A stretch of DNA of 64,000 nt from Misgurnus anguillicaudatus (GCF_027580225.2 NC_073361.2:23206001-23270000), one strand, 5' to 3'; positions 14,643-25,751 are shown, counted from the stretch's first letter. Notes: generated by a model from the letters alone, not told the origin. Numbers and translations are program-made.

Positions 14643-15470
14643 ATAGAGACAGAGCGCAGTGCGTCATAACCTGAGGGGCACGCCCACCGGGGGGGAAGCG
14701 GTCCAGCTGTCTCCGTTGGCTTTGTGTTGCGGGAGGCCGCCTCCTTGTCATTTCTGGCTTATAACAAAACACAGAATAATGCCTAAAAGCTGCTGTGTGA
14801 CAATATGTACAGCTAACAAGCCAAAGAACCAGAAATAAGTTTTTATAAGCTGTCGAGCCATAAAACTCAGCCTTTAAGGAGAATAAAGTGGATCGCCGAC
14901 TACGTTTCCCCCTAGTGGACGCGGTTTTACTAATATGGGTACTATGAAAAGTTGCCTGTTTCCATTTCTGTGTCTTTAAACGCTCGTTTTTTGAAGTCGA
15001 CAGCTTATAAAAGCGTATTTGTTTTTTTAGCTTGTTAGATGTACACCTTGTCACACAGCAGCTTTTAGGTATTATTCTGTTTTTAAGTTTAAAATGTAAA
15101 TAAGTTTTTATAAGCTGTCGACCCCATAAAACGAGCATTTAAAGACACAAAAATGGATACATGCAACTTTTCATAGTACTTAGTAAAACTGCGTCCAATA
15201 GGGGGAAACGTAGTCGGCGATCCACTTTATTCTCCTTACAGGCTGGGTTTTACGGCTTGACAGCTTATAAAAACGTATTTCTGGGTTCTTTGGCTTGTTA
15301 GCTGTACATATTGTCACACAGCAGCTTTTAGGCATTATTCCGTTTTTTGTTATAAGTCAGAAATGACAAGGAGGCGGCTTCTTGCAATACAAAGTCAATG
15401 GAGACGGTTGGATTGCGTTCCCCCCGGTGGGCGTGGTTTTCAAATTTGCATAACTGCGCTCTGTCTCTAT
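14643..15470. mobile_element. foldback element made of THAP-like coding sequence
   Basis: Inverted ends ATAGAGACAGAGCGCAGT / ACTGCGCTCTGTCTCTAT. Inside, sequence coding for a THAP zinc-finger start occurs on both strands: MPKSCCVTICTANKPKNQK plus stop at 14778 on +, and PKSCCVTRCTSNKLKKQ..FYKLSTSKNERLKTQKWK on the minus strand from about 15077. C-x-x-C spacing and F-Y-K-L/W residues fit the C2CH THAP domain used by P-element-type transposases. A third, related copy lies near 15260-15350. It is non-functional as coding sequence. Confidence 0.7.
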
Positions 15471-15760
15471 GGCTCTCTTTCAAGACTTTTTCCCCACATG
15501 GTTTTTCCTCCTAGGAGTTTTTTCAACCACCTGGTAGTCAACTGACTTAACTTATAACTATGTTACATTACGTTACGTTACATATATGTTACATTATTAT
15601 ACTCCGCTCACTATACAGATTAATCTTAGCCGCTGTACTTTGCTACTTTGTTGTCCTATGATTTTTCTGTTTCTCTTGCTTTGGAACAATTAAACAATTG
15701 TGAAAAGCGCTATATAAAAATTATAAAAATAATATAAAATATTAAAATGAATTGAATAAC
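15471..15760 (+). mobile_element. LINE 3' tail (L2/CR1-like)
   Basis: TTTTTCCCCACATGGTTTTTC, ..GTGAAAAGCGCTATATAAA and a short TGAATTGAAT end are typical of 5'-truncated L2-type LINE tails in fish. It abuts the THAP foldback directly. No reverse-transcriptase coding remains. Confidence 0.6.
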
Positions 15761-16329
15761 TGCCCTAAAAAATACATTAAAAGCAACAATCCTTCTCATT
15801 AGAAAACAATCCTTCTCTTCCGAAAGCAATCTAGGTTAAGTGTTTTGCTCAAGGACACATTGGTAAATGGTTCACGACTTGCTCTTTGTGAAGATTGAAC
15901 AAGCAATCTTTTAATTATCAGCTTAGGGCTCAACCACTACACCATCACACTGTAACATCCATTGCACTGTCATACCTGTTGAAATCAGCCAAAGGGATTT
16001 CTTCAGTAACTAGGTGATTAAACTAATGCTTACTGACCAGAATCTAAGAGATTGGTTTGATTAACCAATCAAAGTAACCAACTTTTAAGCTACAGTAATA
16101 GCCTGCTGTTAGGCAAACCACAACACCTCGTGCCAAGTGTGCCTTGAAATCAGAGCCTGTGTAGTCCCTGCGGAGCTTTGTGCAGAGTTACTGGCATGTT
16201 GATACAGTCTCAAATAAGTCTAGATGTCTGAACAGACTGAAGACCTCACCTTGGTTACAGATGCATAGAAACAACAATAAATACCACCAATGCCCATTCC
16301 TACACTGTCGCGGTGAAAAAATGGTCCCT

Positions 16330-16480
16330 GGCTCACTGGGACGGTACCCTTTTGAAAAGTACACCTTGCATCTAAAGAGGTACACATTGATACACATATC
16401 TGTACCTAAATGGTACATATTAGGACCTTTGTAAAGGTTACTGTCCCAGTGACAATTATAGGGACCAGTGTATACCCTAA
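16330..16480. mobile_element. GGTAC-rich MITE
   Basis: Mirror motifs CACTGGGACGGTACCC and ACTGTCCCAGTGAC, with several GGTACA/TGTACC units between, resemble a dispersed fish MITE. Boundaries are approximate. Confidence 0.5.
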
Positions 16481-16489
16481 CTTATAGAG

Positions 16490-17490
16490 CAGGGGTCTCC
16501 AACACGTCGCTCGCGATCTTAATTGAAGGTAGCTCGCTCGCGGGTTTATTTATTTATTTATTTTCTGTGGTTATGGCGCATTTGGATGTCTGGTTACAAG
16601 CGTCTGTGGTAGTAAAGACTGGGTACGTGTTTGACGTCGCGTTGAGCTGTGTAGACCAGCGTATCGTATGACATCAGTAATTTAACATGTATGATTCAAA
16701 AACAAACAGATAAGTCCGCGCACCCGCGCCGGACGATCCGCGCAACGCAGTAAAGCCCGCGCCGCGGCAACCAGACGATCCGCGCAACGCTGTGAAGCAC
16801 GCGCCGCGGCAACCGGACGATCTCCGCAACGCTGTGAAGCCCGCCCCGTGGCAACCGGACGATCCGCGCACATCTCAAGTCGAGGCACTATGGTTAAAAT
16901 GGATGCCGTCATTTTCGGATTCATTTTTGATAAAACGAAAATACAGTCGTCGTCACAGGTTCAATGGGTTATCATCTCATATTTAAACATCAAATGTCAA
17001 GAGATACCAGAGAGCCATATGTGACATACATGCACATCCCTATTATGAATCCAAAAGCAGTAGGCTAAATACTCTATGTTTGGATCATCTTTCTAAATCT
17101 GATCTTTAATAATTGATTTTTTTATTCAAAATGTGGTATTTTTGGACGAATCCTACAAGAGGTGATAAAAAAAGTATAAAGACAACATGAAAGTTTTTTT
17201 TGTTGTTGTTGTAGGATGTGTTCTTTCATTTGATGTATCGTATGTTTATGTTTAAAGAAAAGCATTTTCTGGAAGGTATTACAATTTTGTGAAAAATAAA
17301 AAAATGCTTGCACTGACTGGCAACTTAAAAAAAAAAAAATGCTGGCAGGAAAGAGTTCAAATCACAGTGAGTTAATAGACATATTAGTCTATTAACTCAC
17401 AAATTTAGGTATAACGTGACACAAGTAGCTCTCGACCACTTTTATTTTTTAGAAAGTAGCTCTCCAATGAAAAAAGGTTGGAGACCGCTG
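16490..17490. mobile_element. hAT element, CAGGGGTCTCCAACA ends
   Basis: Inverted ends CAGGGGTCTCCAACA / GGTTGGAGACCGCTG, exact 8-bp duplication TTATAGAG (16482-16489, 17491-17498). About 1 kb, no transposase ORF. It carries a GC-rich minisatellite that stands out from the AT-rich surroundings. Confidence 0.92.
16732..16868. repeat. 42-bp tandem repeat, 3.3 copies
   Basis: Units begin GACGATCCGCGCAACGC and end GCGGCAACCG; copies at 16732, 16774, 16816 and a partial at 16858. Because 42 is divisible by three, every frame is open and gives a 14-residue repeat (RGSSGCRGAGFTAL on minus); this is not evidence of a gene. Confidence 0.9.
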
Positions 17491-17498
17491 TTATAGAG

Positions 17499-17600
17499 CA
17501 TGGTAATACTGTACCAACACAAAGGTCATGGGTTCAAATCACAGGGAGCACACATACTAAATAAAAATTACACCATGCATTGTAGGAACAACTGCTGTCA
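17499..17600 (+). mobile_element. tRNA-like SINE fragment
   Basis: AGAGCATGGTAATACTG, AAAGGTCATGGGTTCAAATC and ACAGGGAGCACACATACT follow the B-box-like plan of a dispersed fish tRNA-related repeat; relatives at 39925, 47213, 49003 (inverse) and 50338. Confidence 0.55.
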
Positions 17601-18697
17601 AACAGAATGCGTGAAAATGAGGGCAGTTATCCGAGAATGTCATCCATCAACCCTTCTGACCTTCTGAAAGGAATCACATGGAGAAAATGTGTAAGCATAA
17701 CAATCTCTAAGCATCAATCCATCATATGGCAAATTAAAATCAAGGGTGACATCTGAGCAGATGCAGAAGTGAAAGTACAAAAACAGCCCCGAGAGCAGGA
17801 AGGGACACATTGAGCAAATAAATTAGATTTTGTAGCATCCTCTGCCCGTGTGTTTGTTGAGCAGTATTTCCTAGATCAGCATGCCCAGACCAGGCACATA
17901 TTTATGATCCGAGCCCTGTGGCAATTCACTTCCGTGCACAAATTTCCAACGAGTTTGGGCGTTAAATTAGAGGTAAATCTAAGTGTTATGCATGCATTAG
18001 CAACGAGTTTCACTGACATGAACTACTGTACTGTAACACCACCTTAACTGATGTATTGACCTGCTCATGAGGATGCAAACTACTCCACAGCCCAAGGGGA
18101 TCCCTCATATTGATTAATGAAAGATGTCCGAAAAGATTCTCTGTAATTCAGTTTGTGGAGCATTATTTAGTTATTCCGAAGAATCTGGGAATAATTTTCT
18201 CACTTACAGATGGCTTGCTATTTGTTCAAGTGGCTTCATTGATTGGAAGAATGGTGCTTTCCCTAGCATTTCACCTAATCCTTGAATGTCAATAAGACTT
18301 ACTCCCAAAGCATTGTGGGAATTGCCTTCCTCAGGGTGTGAATCGCAATTGCGGTGTGAATTGAAGTGTAAAACAATTAGATGCAGTGACACTTAGAAAA
18401 TTCCCAAAAGATTCGACACCTCCAAATAAATAAGGCACCATGAATAGAATAATAGGACATACAGGTCAGATTGATTTCACACTTTTACTCCTATAAATAT
18501 TTCTCACGATGGGTTTATTTTTGACTATGTTTACATTAGATTACATTTTCGCCTGAGACTACTCCTGTATTCATCAAATCCCTATTAGACATGCTATTTT
18601 GATTCTCTTGTTAATGTGATGTCACATAAACAAAGCCCCACCCACGGTCACAGACTGACTGGTTAATTTTACCCAAAAGCTTTTATAAAAAGACTTC

Positions 18698-19133
18698 TCT
18701 TCTGAAAGGGGCAAATTCAAAATATGTGTTTGAAGTGTCGTGTGTTGGTCGTCATTTCAAAATATGTGTTTGTTGCATCATGTGAACCATGTGCATCATG
18801 CCTCTTGTCAAAATATGAGCCTGCTGCACATGCGTCGAAAGGATTTATGATAAAAGATATGATATTTTCGTGTTCACAAAATACTCGCAAGACATTAACA
18901 TTAAACTCCGATTACACATGAGATCTGGCAAAAGCGAGCGTCTCTTTTATCATAAACATATTTAGCGTCTGCAGCAGGCTCGTATTTTGACATCACACGT
19001 GATGCACGTAAGTTTACATAATGCACCGAACACATATTTTGAAATTATGGGCCACACATATGATTGGCTACATACATGTTGTGATGAGCTTCGCATTGTG
19101 CACCCTCAAAAAAGAAGTCACTGGCCACCACTG
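18698..19133 (+). mobile_element. hAT MITE, CAGTGGCGG family, copy 2 (5' truncated)
   Basis: Matches copy 1 from GGGGCAAATTCAAAATATG to the end GTCACTGGCCACCACTG, but the first twenty or so bases are missing, so no duplication can be scored. It keeps GATAAAAGATATG.../GAGCGTCTCTTTTATC in the middle. Confidence 0.8.
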
Positions 19134-19270
19134 CTTCTTAATCTGTTTGTTTGCACATTGAAGCACTAATGCGGCTGAAGATACTATTGCCTCAGACTGT
19201 ATTTACAGATATCAGATCTATTTTTAACCAAAAGCGCTCATTGAGTGCGTTTACTTGCACAGTCTTACCA

Positions 19271-20440
19271 TGGGTTTACACCAGACGCGTTTGAAGCCTC
19301 AAAATCGCATCTACCATGCCTAGTTTGCCACTTGAACAGTTTGAGTGTACTCGCTTCATTTGTGCGTGAAAGCCGCGCGTGAAATTCTAGTCATCGAGAC
19401 ATTCACGCAGAAATTCGCGTCATGGGAGGGGCTTCTGCGACTTCGCTTTTTGTTATCATGTCACTACTAAAGCAAGCTCCTGATGGTTAACGCGGCGCGT
19501 TTTTCCGCCAAAGTTAACTTTTTTCAATTTGCGCGTTTGCCGCCGCAACGCTGCATTCGCGCAAACTAGACGCACGAATAAGGAGGAATCACGTCTACCA
19601 CGCCGCTTAACGCCTCATTCGTGCCCGCGAGACCTACAGATCCGCGTCAACGCATCTTCACATTGACTTAAAGGAATAGTCTACTCATTTTCAATATTAA
19701 AATGTTATTACCTTAACTAAGAATTGTTGGTGCATCCCTCTGTCGTCTGTGTGCGTGCACGTGGGCGCTGGAGCGCGCTTCGATGGCATTTGGCTTGGCC
19801 CCATTCATTCAATGGTACCATTTAGAGATAAAGTTAGAAGTGACTAAACACATCAACGTTTTTCCTATTTAAGACGAGTAGTTATAAGAGCAAGTTTGGT
19901 GGTACAAAATAAAACGTAGCGCTTTTCTAAGCGGATTTAAAAGAGGAACTATATTTTATGGCGTAATAGCACTTTTGGGAGTACTTCGACTCGGCGCAGT
20001 AACACCCTCCCTCTCCCATTATGGGAGTGAGAAGGGGAGCGGACTTTTCAGGCGAGTCGAAGTACTCCCAAAAGTGCTATTACGCCATAAAATATAGTTC
20101 CTCTTTTAAATCCGCTTAGAAAAGCGCTACGTTTTATTTTGTACCACCAAACTTGCTCGTATAACTACTCGTCTTAAATAGGAAAAACGTTGATGTGTTT
20201 GGTCACTTCTAACTTTATTTCGTAATGGTACCATTGAATGAATGGGGCTAAGCTAAATGCTATCGAAGCGTCGCAGCGCGCTCCAGCGCTTACGTGCACG
20301 CACACAGATGATAGAGGGATGTATCAACAATTTTTAGTTAAGGTAATAACATATTTTAATATTGAAAATGAGTAGACTATTCCTTTAACATTGAAATCAC
20401 TCGTGCTTGACCCCTCTACTGCGGCTGGTCTAAACGCAGC
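19271..20440. mobile_element. CG-rich element, middle layer
   Basis: GGTTTACACCAGACGCG on the left and GCGGCTGGTCTAAACGC on the right. The CpG-rich body (TTCACGCAGAAATTCGCGTC, GGGAGGGGCTTCT) recurs in inverse at about 39596-39915. Broken by the TTAA foldback. Confidence 0.6.
19668..20388. mobile_element. long-armed TTAA foldback
   Basis: TTAAAGGAATAGTCTACTC ... GAGTAGACTATTCCTTTAA at TTAA sites. The two arms are each about 330 bases and almost complementary, around a loop of about 55 bases (20000-20055). Relatives with AAAGGAAAAC ends are at 34975, 49366 and 59989. Confidence 0.92.
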
Positions 20441-21060
20441 ATTACACCAATATGCTTAATAAACTGATAACATGTGGGGTCATGTAAACGCGTAAAATGG
20501 TTTTCTTTTATCAGAGAAAGCCCATAAACGGCGTAAGCAAAAAATTATTGCCACAGGTAGTTTTTGCTAATTACCCCGACTTCGCGTGGCATGTAAACAA
20601 CTTAACTGGCTTTCTCGCGGTTTTGTTCATGTGCGCATGTCTCCGGGTGTGACGTTTATCTTTCACACGTGGTGACATGCGCACATGAACAAAACTGCGA
20701 GAAAGCCGGTGTGAGCGCAAAGTAGCGCATAAAAGTCTCCGCTCTACTAAAGCAGTTGGCATAGGCTTATATTATTATGCTTATATTTAAGCTGATGTTA
20801 TATTTACAGGTTCTGGAGACACGAAAAGAGATTCAACAATATAGCTCAAAACAGATATGCCGTCGGCTATTTGATCGACTATTATGTACCATAGGAGGTG
20901 ACGTCACTGCCTGCGAGAAACCTGAGAAATCTCGTAAACGCAAATTTCTGCATAGCCGGTTTATTGATTTGCATGTAAACGCATGAAACTGTTTTCTACA
21001 AAAGCTGATTTTTGATAGTTATCCGCTAATTCTGTGCATGTAAATGCAGTCATTGTCAGT

Positions 21061-21290
21061 TGGTAAGGGAATGAGGAGCTGTAGCTCATTTGCATTTTAA
21101 GGTACACTGATGAAAACAGCGCTTTTTTGCTCCTACCCAAAAAGGGCATTTTGGGCATGCTATAATAAATGATCAGTGGGGTATTTTGAGCTGAAACTTC
21201 ACAGACACATTCTATGCACATCTGAGACTTATATTAAATCTCGAAAAAATGGCCATAGTATGTGCCCATTAAAATGTAAATGCACTAATG
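21061..21290. mobile_element. diverged MITE fragment (40261 family)
   Basis: AGCTCATTTGCATTTTAAGG, GCATGCTATAATAAATGATC and TATTTTGAGCTGAAACTTCAC match interior blocks of 40261-40783, with ends missing. Confidence 0.5.
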
Positions 21291-22439
21291 TAACACAGGG
21301 CCTTAAAGTCTTAGCTGCCAAAAGCTTTTGAGCATCTCTTTTATACGGCACAGGAAAAAATACACAGTTCATTTAACACACGTTGACCCTTATGCATATA
21401 AACAAGATATTAGACTAGATGGGGTATGTTGTCACAACAGAACCTGCCATTAAATAGCCTATTATGGGCTCTTCAAGAAAAGTTTCTAAAAGGATTGTTG
21501 TGTGTAATGACATAGAAAGTGTAAAAGTTGAAAATCAGTCATTCTACAATGGATACACCTAAATAAATTCAACAAGATATCAACGTGAGGGAAAGATTGT
21601 CTATATTCACTTGGTTCCCCTGGTGAAAAACAAATATACTTTATTGTATTTCAAGTATATTTAACTTTGCAATAGTACATTACAAATATACTTACAAAGG
21701 AATGTACTTTCTTTAAACATATTTAAAGTATGCTTACAACATATTTGCGCGTAATTTTTACAATTAAACTTTTAACATACTTCAAAATAATTATACTTTA
21801 GTATATTTTCTAAAAGTATACTTTAGAAAAATATACTTAAAGTTAAAGTTTTGTGCAATTTTTAAAGTATACTAAATTTAAACTTATTTTAAAATGTATT
21901 TTAGGTATACTTTATCGGTATGCTTAAAGTTATCATTATAATAATGCACTGACAGTATATTTCTAAAATACATTATTTAGTATTCTTTAGAAGCAGTATA
22001 TTTTAAGCACATTTTGAAAGTATATGGGGTGTACAAATGTATATTATTTTATGGAGAAATAACGTGGGCTTAAAATTACGAGAGAGCAGTATGTTCTGTT
22101 ACATTTTATATTGTAGATGTATACATTTGTAATATACTATTAACATAATAAGGTACACTTTAACTTCACTATAGTCAAGCATTGGATAAACCAATGAACT
22201 GTGTTTTACCACAAAATAACCATGGTTTTGCTAATAATAATCAATACACAAAAAAAAAACATGGTTACTAAACTTTTACCACAAAAAAAAACATTCATTT
22301 TCGTAAGGGAAATATGAGTGTTTGTTTTTGGTTTTTTGTAGTTTTTGAGTCAATTGCATTACCGCTTTTAGCTGTACGCATTAATTAACTTAAACAGTTT
22401 TCGTAAATGCATTTCAGAGAAAAGTGAATTCTTGAGATT

Positions 22440-22529
22440 TGAATAATGCACCTGACGTGTGGGATGACGTCACGACGCACGTATTTAGATTTTTACCAGT
22501 CGTTCAAGACAGACGGATTCAGTCCCAAG
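22440..22529 (+). ncRNA. candidate first exon of unknown transcript
   Basis: CpG-containing segment after the CRE that ends at a strong donor AAG|GTACGT (22530). An open frame without a clear ATG crosses it but meets a stop in the next exon-like piece, so a non-coding or very short product is more likely. The start is not defined. Confidence 0.3.
22465..22472. promoter_or_regulatory. perfect CRE palindrome TGACGTCA
   Basis: Full CREB/ATF site within a CpG-bearing stretch (GATGACGTCACGACGCACG) just before the exon-like segment ending at 22529. Candidate promoter element; activity is inferred. Confidence 0.45.
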
Positions 22530-22930
22530 GTACGTTAAAATATCTTAAAATTAATATATTTGATTATCGTGTGACCATTCTGAAGTTTATCAGTAGACTA
22601 TCATATTTCGAATGCGAAATGTTGTCAATAACGTGGTGTCTAACTCGCTATTAGTGATAAGCTGCTGTGTAGCTTAGCTTAGCTTATAGCTAATGTTAAA
22701 GGTTTGAAAGATAGCACTGTTAGCGTGTTATATCGAATTAGTACACCCGATTGTTTTGTTAAATATATGTATTGGTGTGTATGTATATGTTAATGAAAAA
22801 AGGTAGCGTCAGAAAATCTGTTTTTTTAATGTAGCGTGAAAGTTAACCATTTATTGACTGTTAAGAGGTTGTAAGGCTTTTACCTAACTTAACTGAATTT
22901 AGTATTAATGATGCTGCATTCTTTCCTCAG

Positions 22931-22979
22931 AAGCTAAAGTTTTTCAAAGACATTTGTAGGGAGGACTTTGCAGCTAATG
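22931..22979 (+). ncRNA. candidate exon (49 bp), first copy
   Basis: Between acceptor CTTTCCTCAG and donor ATG|GTAAGTC. Contains AAAGACATTTGTAGGGAGG then ACTTTGCAGC. A diverged duplicate with its own splice-like borders is at 23312-23355. Confidence 0.3.
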
Positions 22980-23068
22980 GTAAGTCATTTTAAACTCTTA
23001 AGATATAATAATTCATTCGTAGTAGTAAATCAAGCTTCAGTTTAGATAACGTTATATACATATTGAGG

Positions 23069-23237
23069 CGGTTTCCCGGACAGGGCATATCTTAAAATAC
23101 ATCAGTGCCCTTTGTTTTGCCTCAAAATGCACACAGGTAATGTTTTTATTAAGGCATGTTTTTTGAAACTAGTTATATTTCTTAATTAAACTAAGGCCTA
23201 GTCCTGTTTTAAGCTAATCCCTTTACAGGAAACCACC
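23069..23237 (-). mobile_element. GGTTTCCCGGACAGGG MITE, inserted in intron-like sequence
   Basis: GGCGGTTTCCCGGACAGGG at the left and a decayed CAGGAAACCACCC end; interior CATCAGTGCCCTTTG marks minus orientation relative to the copy at 23381. A widespread fish family. Confidence 0.8.
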
Positions 23238-23311
23238 CAATTGTCTGCTTGTTGCATTTTCTTTTTGACAAGTTTTACATTTAGATTTAATACAATAAAA
23301 TCTTTCTTTAG

Positions 23312-23355
23312 GAGCTGAAGTATTTTATGTAAGGAGGATTTTGCAGCCCATATAG
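23312..23355 (+). ncRNA. candidate exon, duplicated copy with GC donor
   Basis: Acceptor TCTTTCTTTAG, body GAGCTGAAGTATTTTATG then AAGGAGGATTTTGCAGC, donor ATAG|GCAAGT, the classic GC-AG form. Flanks after the donor (AAGTCATT...AAACTCTTA) also match the first copy, so the exon was duplicated with intron sequence. Confidence 0.3.
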
Positions 23356-23380
23356 GCAAGTCATTATAATGAAAACTCTT

Positions 23381-23611
23381 AGGGGTGGTTTCCCGGACAG
23401 GGATTAGCTTTATCCAGGACTAGACCTTAGTTTAATTAGGATAGTTTTAACAAACATGCCTTACTAAAAACATTACTTATGTGCATTACGATGTAAAACA
23501 AAGGGCACTGATGTATTTTAAGATATGTCAGAGCAAGTTGTTTTCAGTTTGGACAGCTCTTACATTTATTTTAGTCTAGGACTAGTCTAATTCCTGTCTG
23601 GGAAACCGCCC
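23381..23611 (+). mobile_element. GGTTTCCCGGACAGGG MITE, near-complete copy
   Basis: GGGGTGGTTTCCCGGACAGG ... CCTGTCTGGGAAACCGCCCC, with AAAGGGCACTGATGTATTTT inside. It sits just after the second exon-like copy. Confidence 0.88.
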
Positions 23612-23777
23612 CTTAATATATATGATGACATTTTAGTCAAGCTCTAGTTTAGGTAAAAATATATCTGCTATACAATCTCTGCCAGTAAACTATAGATTTA
23701 ATACAGTAAGTCTTAAATAAATGTAATGTTTTAATATTAAACACTTTTTAATTGAGCTTATTGTCTATCTTTTTCAG

Positions 23778-23940
23778 ATTTCCTTAGGCTGAACCAAAAC
23801 CTGCCAGACTAAAGTTGATTTGGGAGAGAAAGACGTTGTAAACTTAATCATCTTGACATTCTTCAATGAGTAATTGTTCAATTTTTAGGCAAATACTGTA
23901 CTCTTTGAATGCTGTGAATAAAACTATATTTTAAATATAT
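23778..23940 (+). ncRNA. candidate last exon with poly(A) signal
   Basis: Acceptor CTATCTTTTTCAG, then about 140 bases without a long frame, AATAAA at 23917-23922. Together with 22440-22529 and the small exons this makes a plausible small plus-strand transcription unit in antisense to cnksr2. Confidence 0.3.
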
Positions 23941-25751
23941 TTAAAATGAATTGTTTTTGACTGTTTTAATCAGCTTTTATTTATTTGGAAAAATTATTTT
24001 GGTTATGTTACCAGCAAGTAATCTATTCCCAAAATAGCACTCTTTAAGTTAAACAATTATTAACGCACTTGAAGTATACTCATTACTAATCTAGCTGCAG
24101 GTATGTAAAAGTATACAAAATGTAATGTACTTGGCATATTCATTTTTCACCAGGGCAGTTTTTAGAATTTTGGATTGGCCAAAAATATATAGAATGTATG
24201 CAAACCGTCTATTTAAGGTATACTGATTGTATGTTTGCAAGACACTCATAATACATTTGTAATGTACTCCTAACATAAATAAAACACACTCTAAATCCAC
24301 TTATCAAGCATGAATTTAGCACAAAAACAGTCATGTACTTAAATTGTACTAAATACACTTAAAGTTGTTCCACTTTAGCACACAAAAGTACACTAAATAC
24401 ACTTAAAGTTGTACTTTGTTACAATTAATATACAACTAAAATATATTAAGTACAAAATTAGTTGTTCCAAAATAGCACTCTTTAAATAAACTAATCAATA
24501 GCACACTTTAAGTATACTGGTCATTAGTGTGACTGCAAGTATACTTAAGTATATCAAAATTAAATATATTTAGCATACTATTTTTTCACCAGGGTCACCA
24601 TCTAAAAACAGTTGTGACTAGCATCCACAGTGGTTAGGGTGATGGTAGAGCAAAATGTCTAGTCTTTCTAGGTTAACAAGCGTTACTAGTAATGCTTAAA
24701 GGCCTGGGTATACTTCACTTTTTATGTGTTTGCAAGGCTCAGCGTACAGTGCGTGAATGCGCATGACGCTAATGTATTTTTTAGAATAGTATTGTTGGCC
24801 TATGCGGGCACTGTATACGCACCACCAGGCTTTTTTACTTTGTATGGACAGGTCGCACATGCACATATGGCATATGCTTTTGTCCACTGCATTCGAGATA
24901 CTGTATGTATTATCAGTATGCATGTTCCCAGAAAACCGAAGCTATAATCTTACTAGCATTATGCGCTACCAGCTGAGCTTCGTGAACACATGCTAACACA
25001 TTTTCTGATAGTTTACTGCTAAAATGTCTACAGCCTACCTCCTTTAAATTCTCCCTCTTATTTTTCTCTCCCTGTCTACGATGTGGAAAATGGCAACGAT
25101 GTGGGTCTTACTCAAGGTCAAGAGTCATAAAAATGAATTGCTTTCCTCCATTATTGTTCGCAAATTACATGCCTCATGAAGGGAAATGCGCTGGGACTTG
25201 CCACCAGGCTACAGCTCAATGCCACGCGGCTCCCAGTTTACATGACATATGGTGCAAACATTTTCTGCCGTGACATCGGCACCAATAATGACTGACATAT
25301 GCCGGCATATGTTCTGTGCAGTGACCACAAAGCTCATGCATTTATCATCCACACGCTCCAAACCAGACACTGCAGATACTGTAGGCGGCACTTTGACATT
25401 TTTCAATCTGTGGGGCATTGCTTTCCAAAGGTGCGATCTGATGTCAGAGGGTCGCATAAAAAAGTAACGGCATTGTCTAAAGTGTGGTGAAATTCACACT
25501 GCGTGTATCCAGTGGACAGAGTGTGAGGTCAAGGTCCTGGCACTGATCAAACTGCAGCTCTCATTACAGACTGCAACGTAGGCAATAATGGTCCACTGTA
25601 AACAATAGCAACTAATGCAGCCCTTGAACACAAACCAACAGAAGCATACTGCTAATAAACATATTATTTAGTACCTTCTTTATCATCTCATTGTCCTGCA
25701 TTTTTTTTTTTTTTTTGGTTTAGTACTTTTTCTATTCTCATCTCATCTTAG

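Larger units (their letters stand above)
19244..21050. mobile_element. three-layer transposon nest (outermost)
   Basis: Imperfect ends AGTGCGTTTACTTGCAC / GTGCATGTAAATGCAGT with CATTG repeated at both flanks (19239-19243, 21051-21055). The right half has a hairpin with arms of about 37 bases, GGCTTTCTCGCGGTTTTG... (20607-20645) and its inverse (20671-20709). It contains the elements at 19271-20440 and 19668-20388. Confidence 0.6.
21618..24594. mobile_element. CCTGGTGAAAAA element containing an exon-like unit
   Basis: Ends CCCTGGTGAAAAA (21618) and TTTTTTCACCAGGG (24594). Both margins are dense in AGTATACTT-like words. A second right end (TTTTTCACCAGGG, 24142-24155) with about 130 similar bases before it shows partial duplication of the terminus. 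The interior 22440-23940 differs in composition and looks like a spliced transcript. No target duplication or transposase is visible. Confidence 0.6.

Noticed and set aside
14590..15138. 182-codon minus-strand frame as a real THAP gene
   Set aside because: It lies in a palindrome and runs from THAP-like sequence into repeat ends; lacks the rest of the C2CH motif. Treated as a transposon relic.
16674..16924. Overlapping Arg/Ser/Gly-rich minus-strand frames
   Set aside because: Caused by the 42-bp minisatellite.
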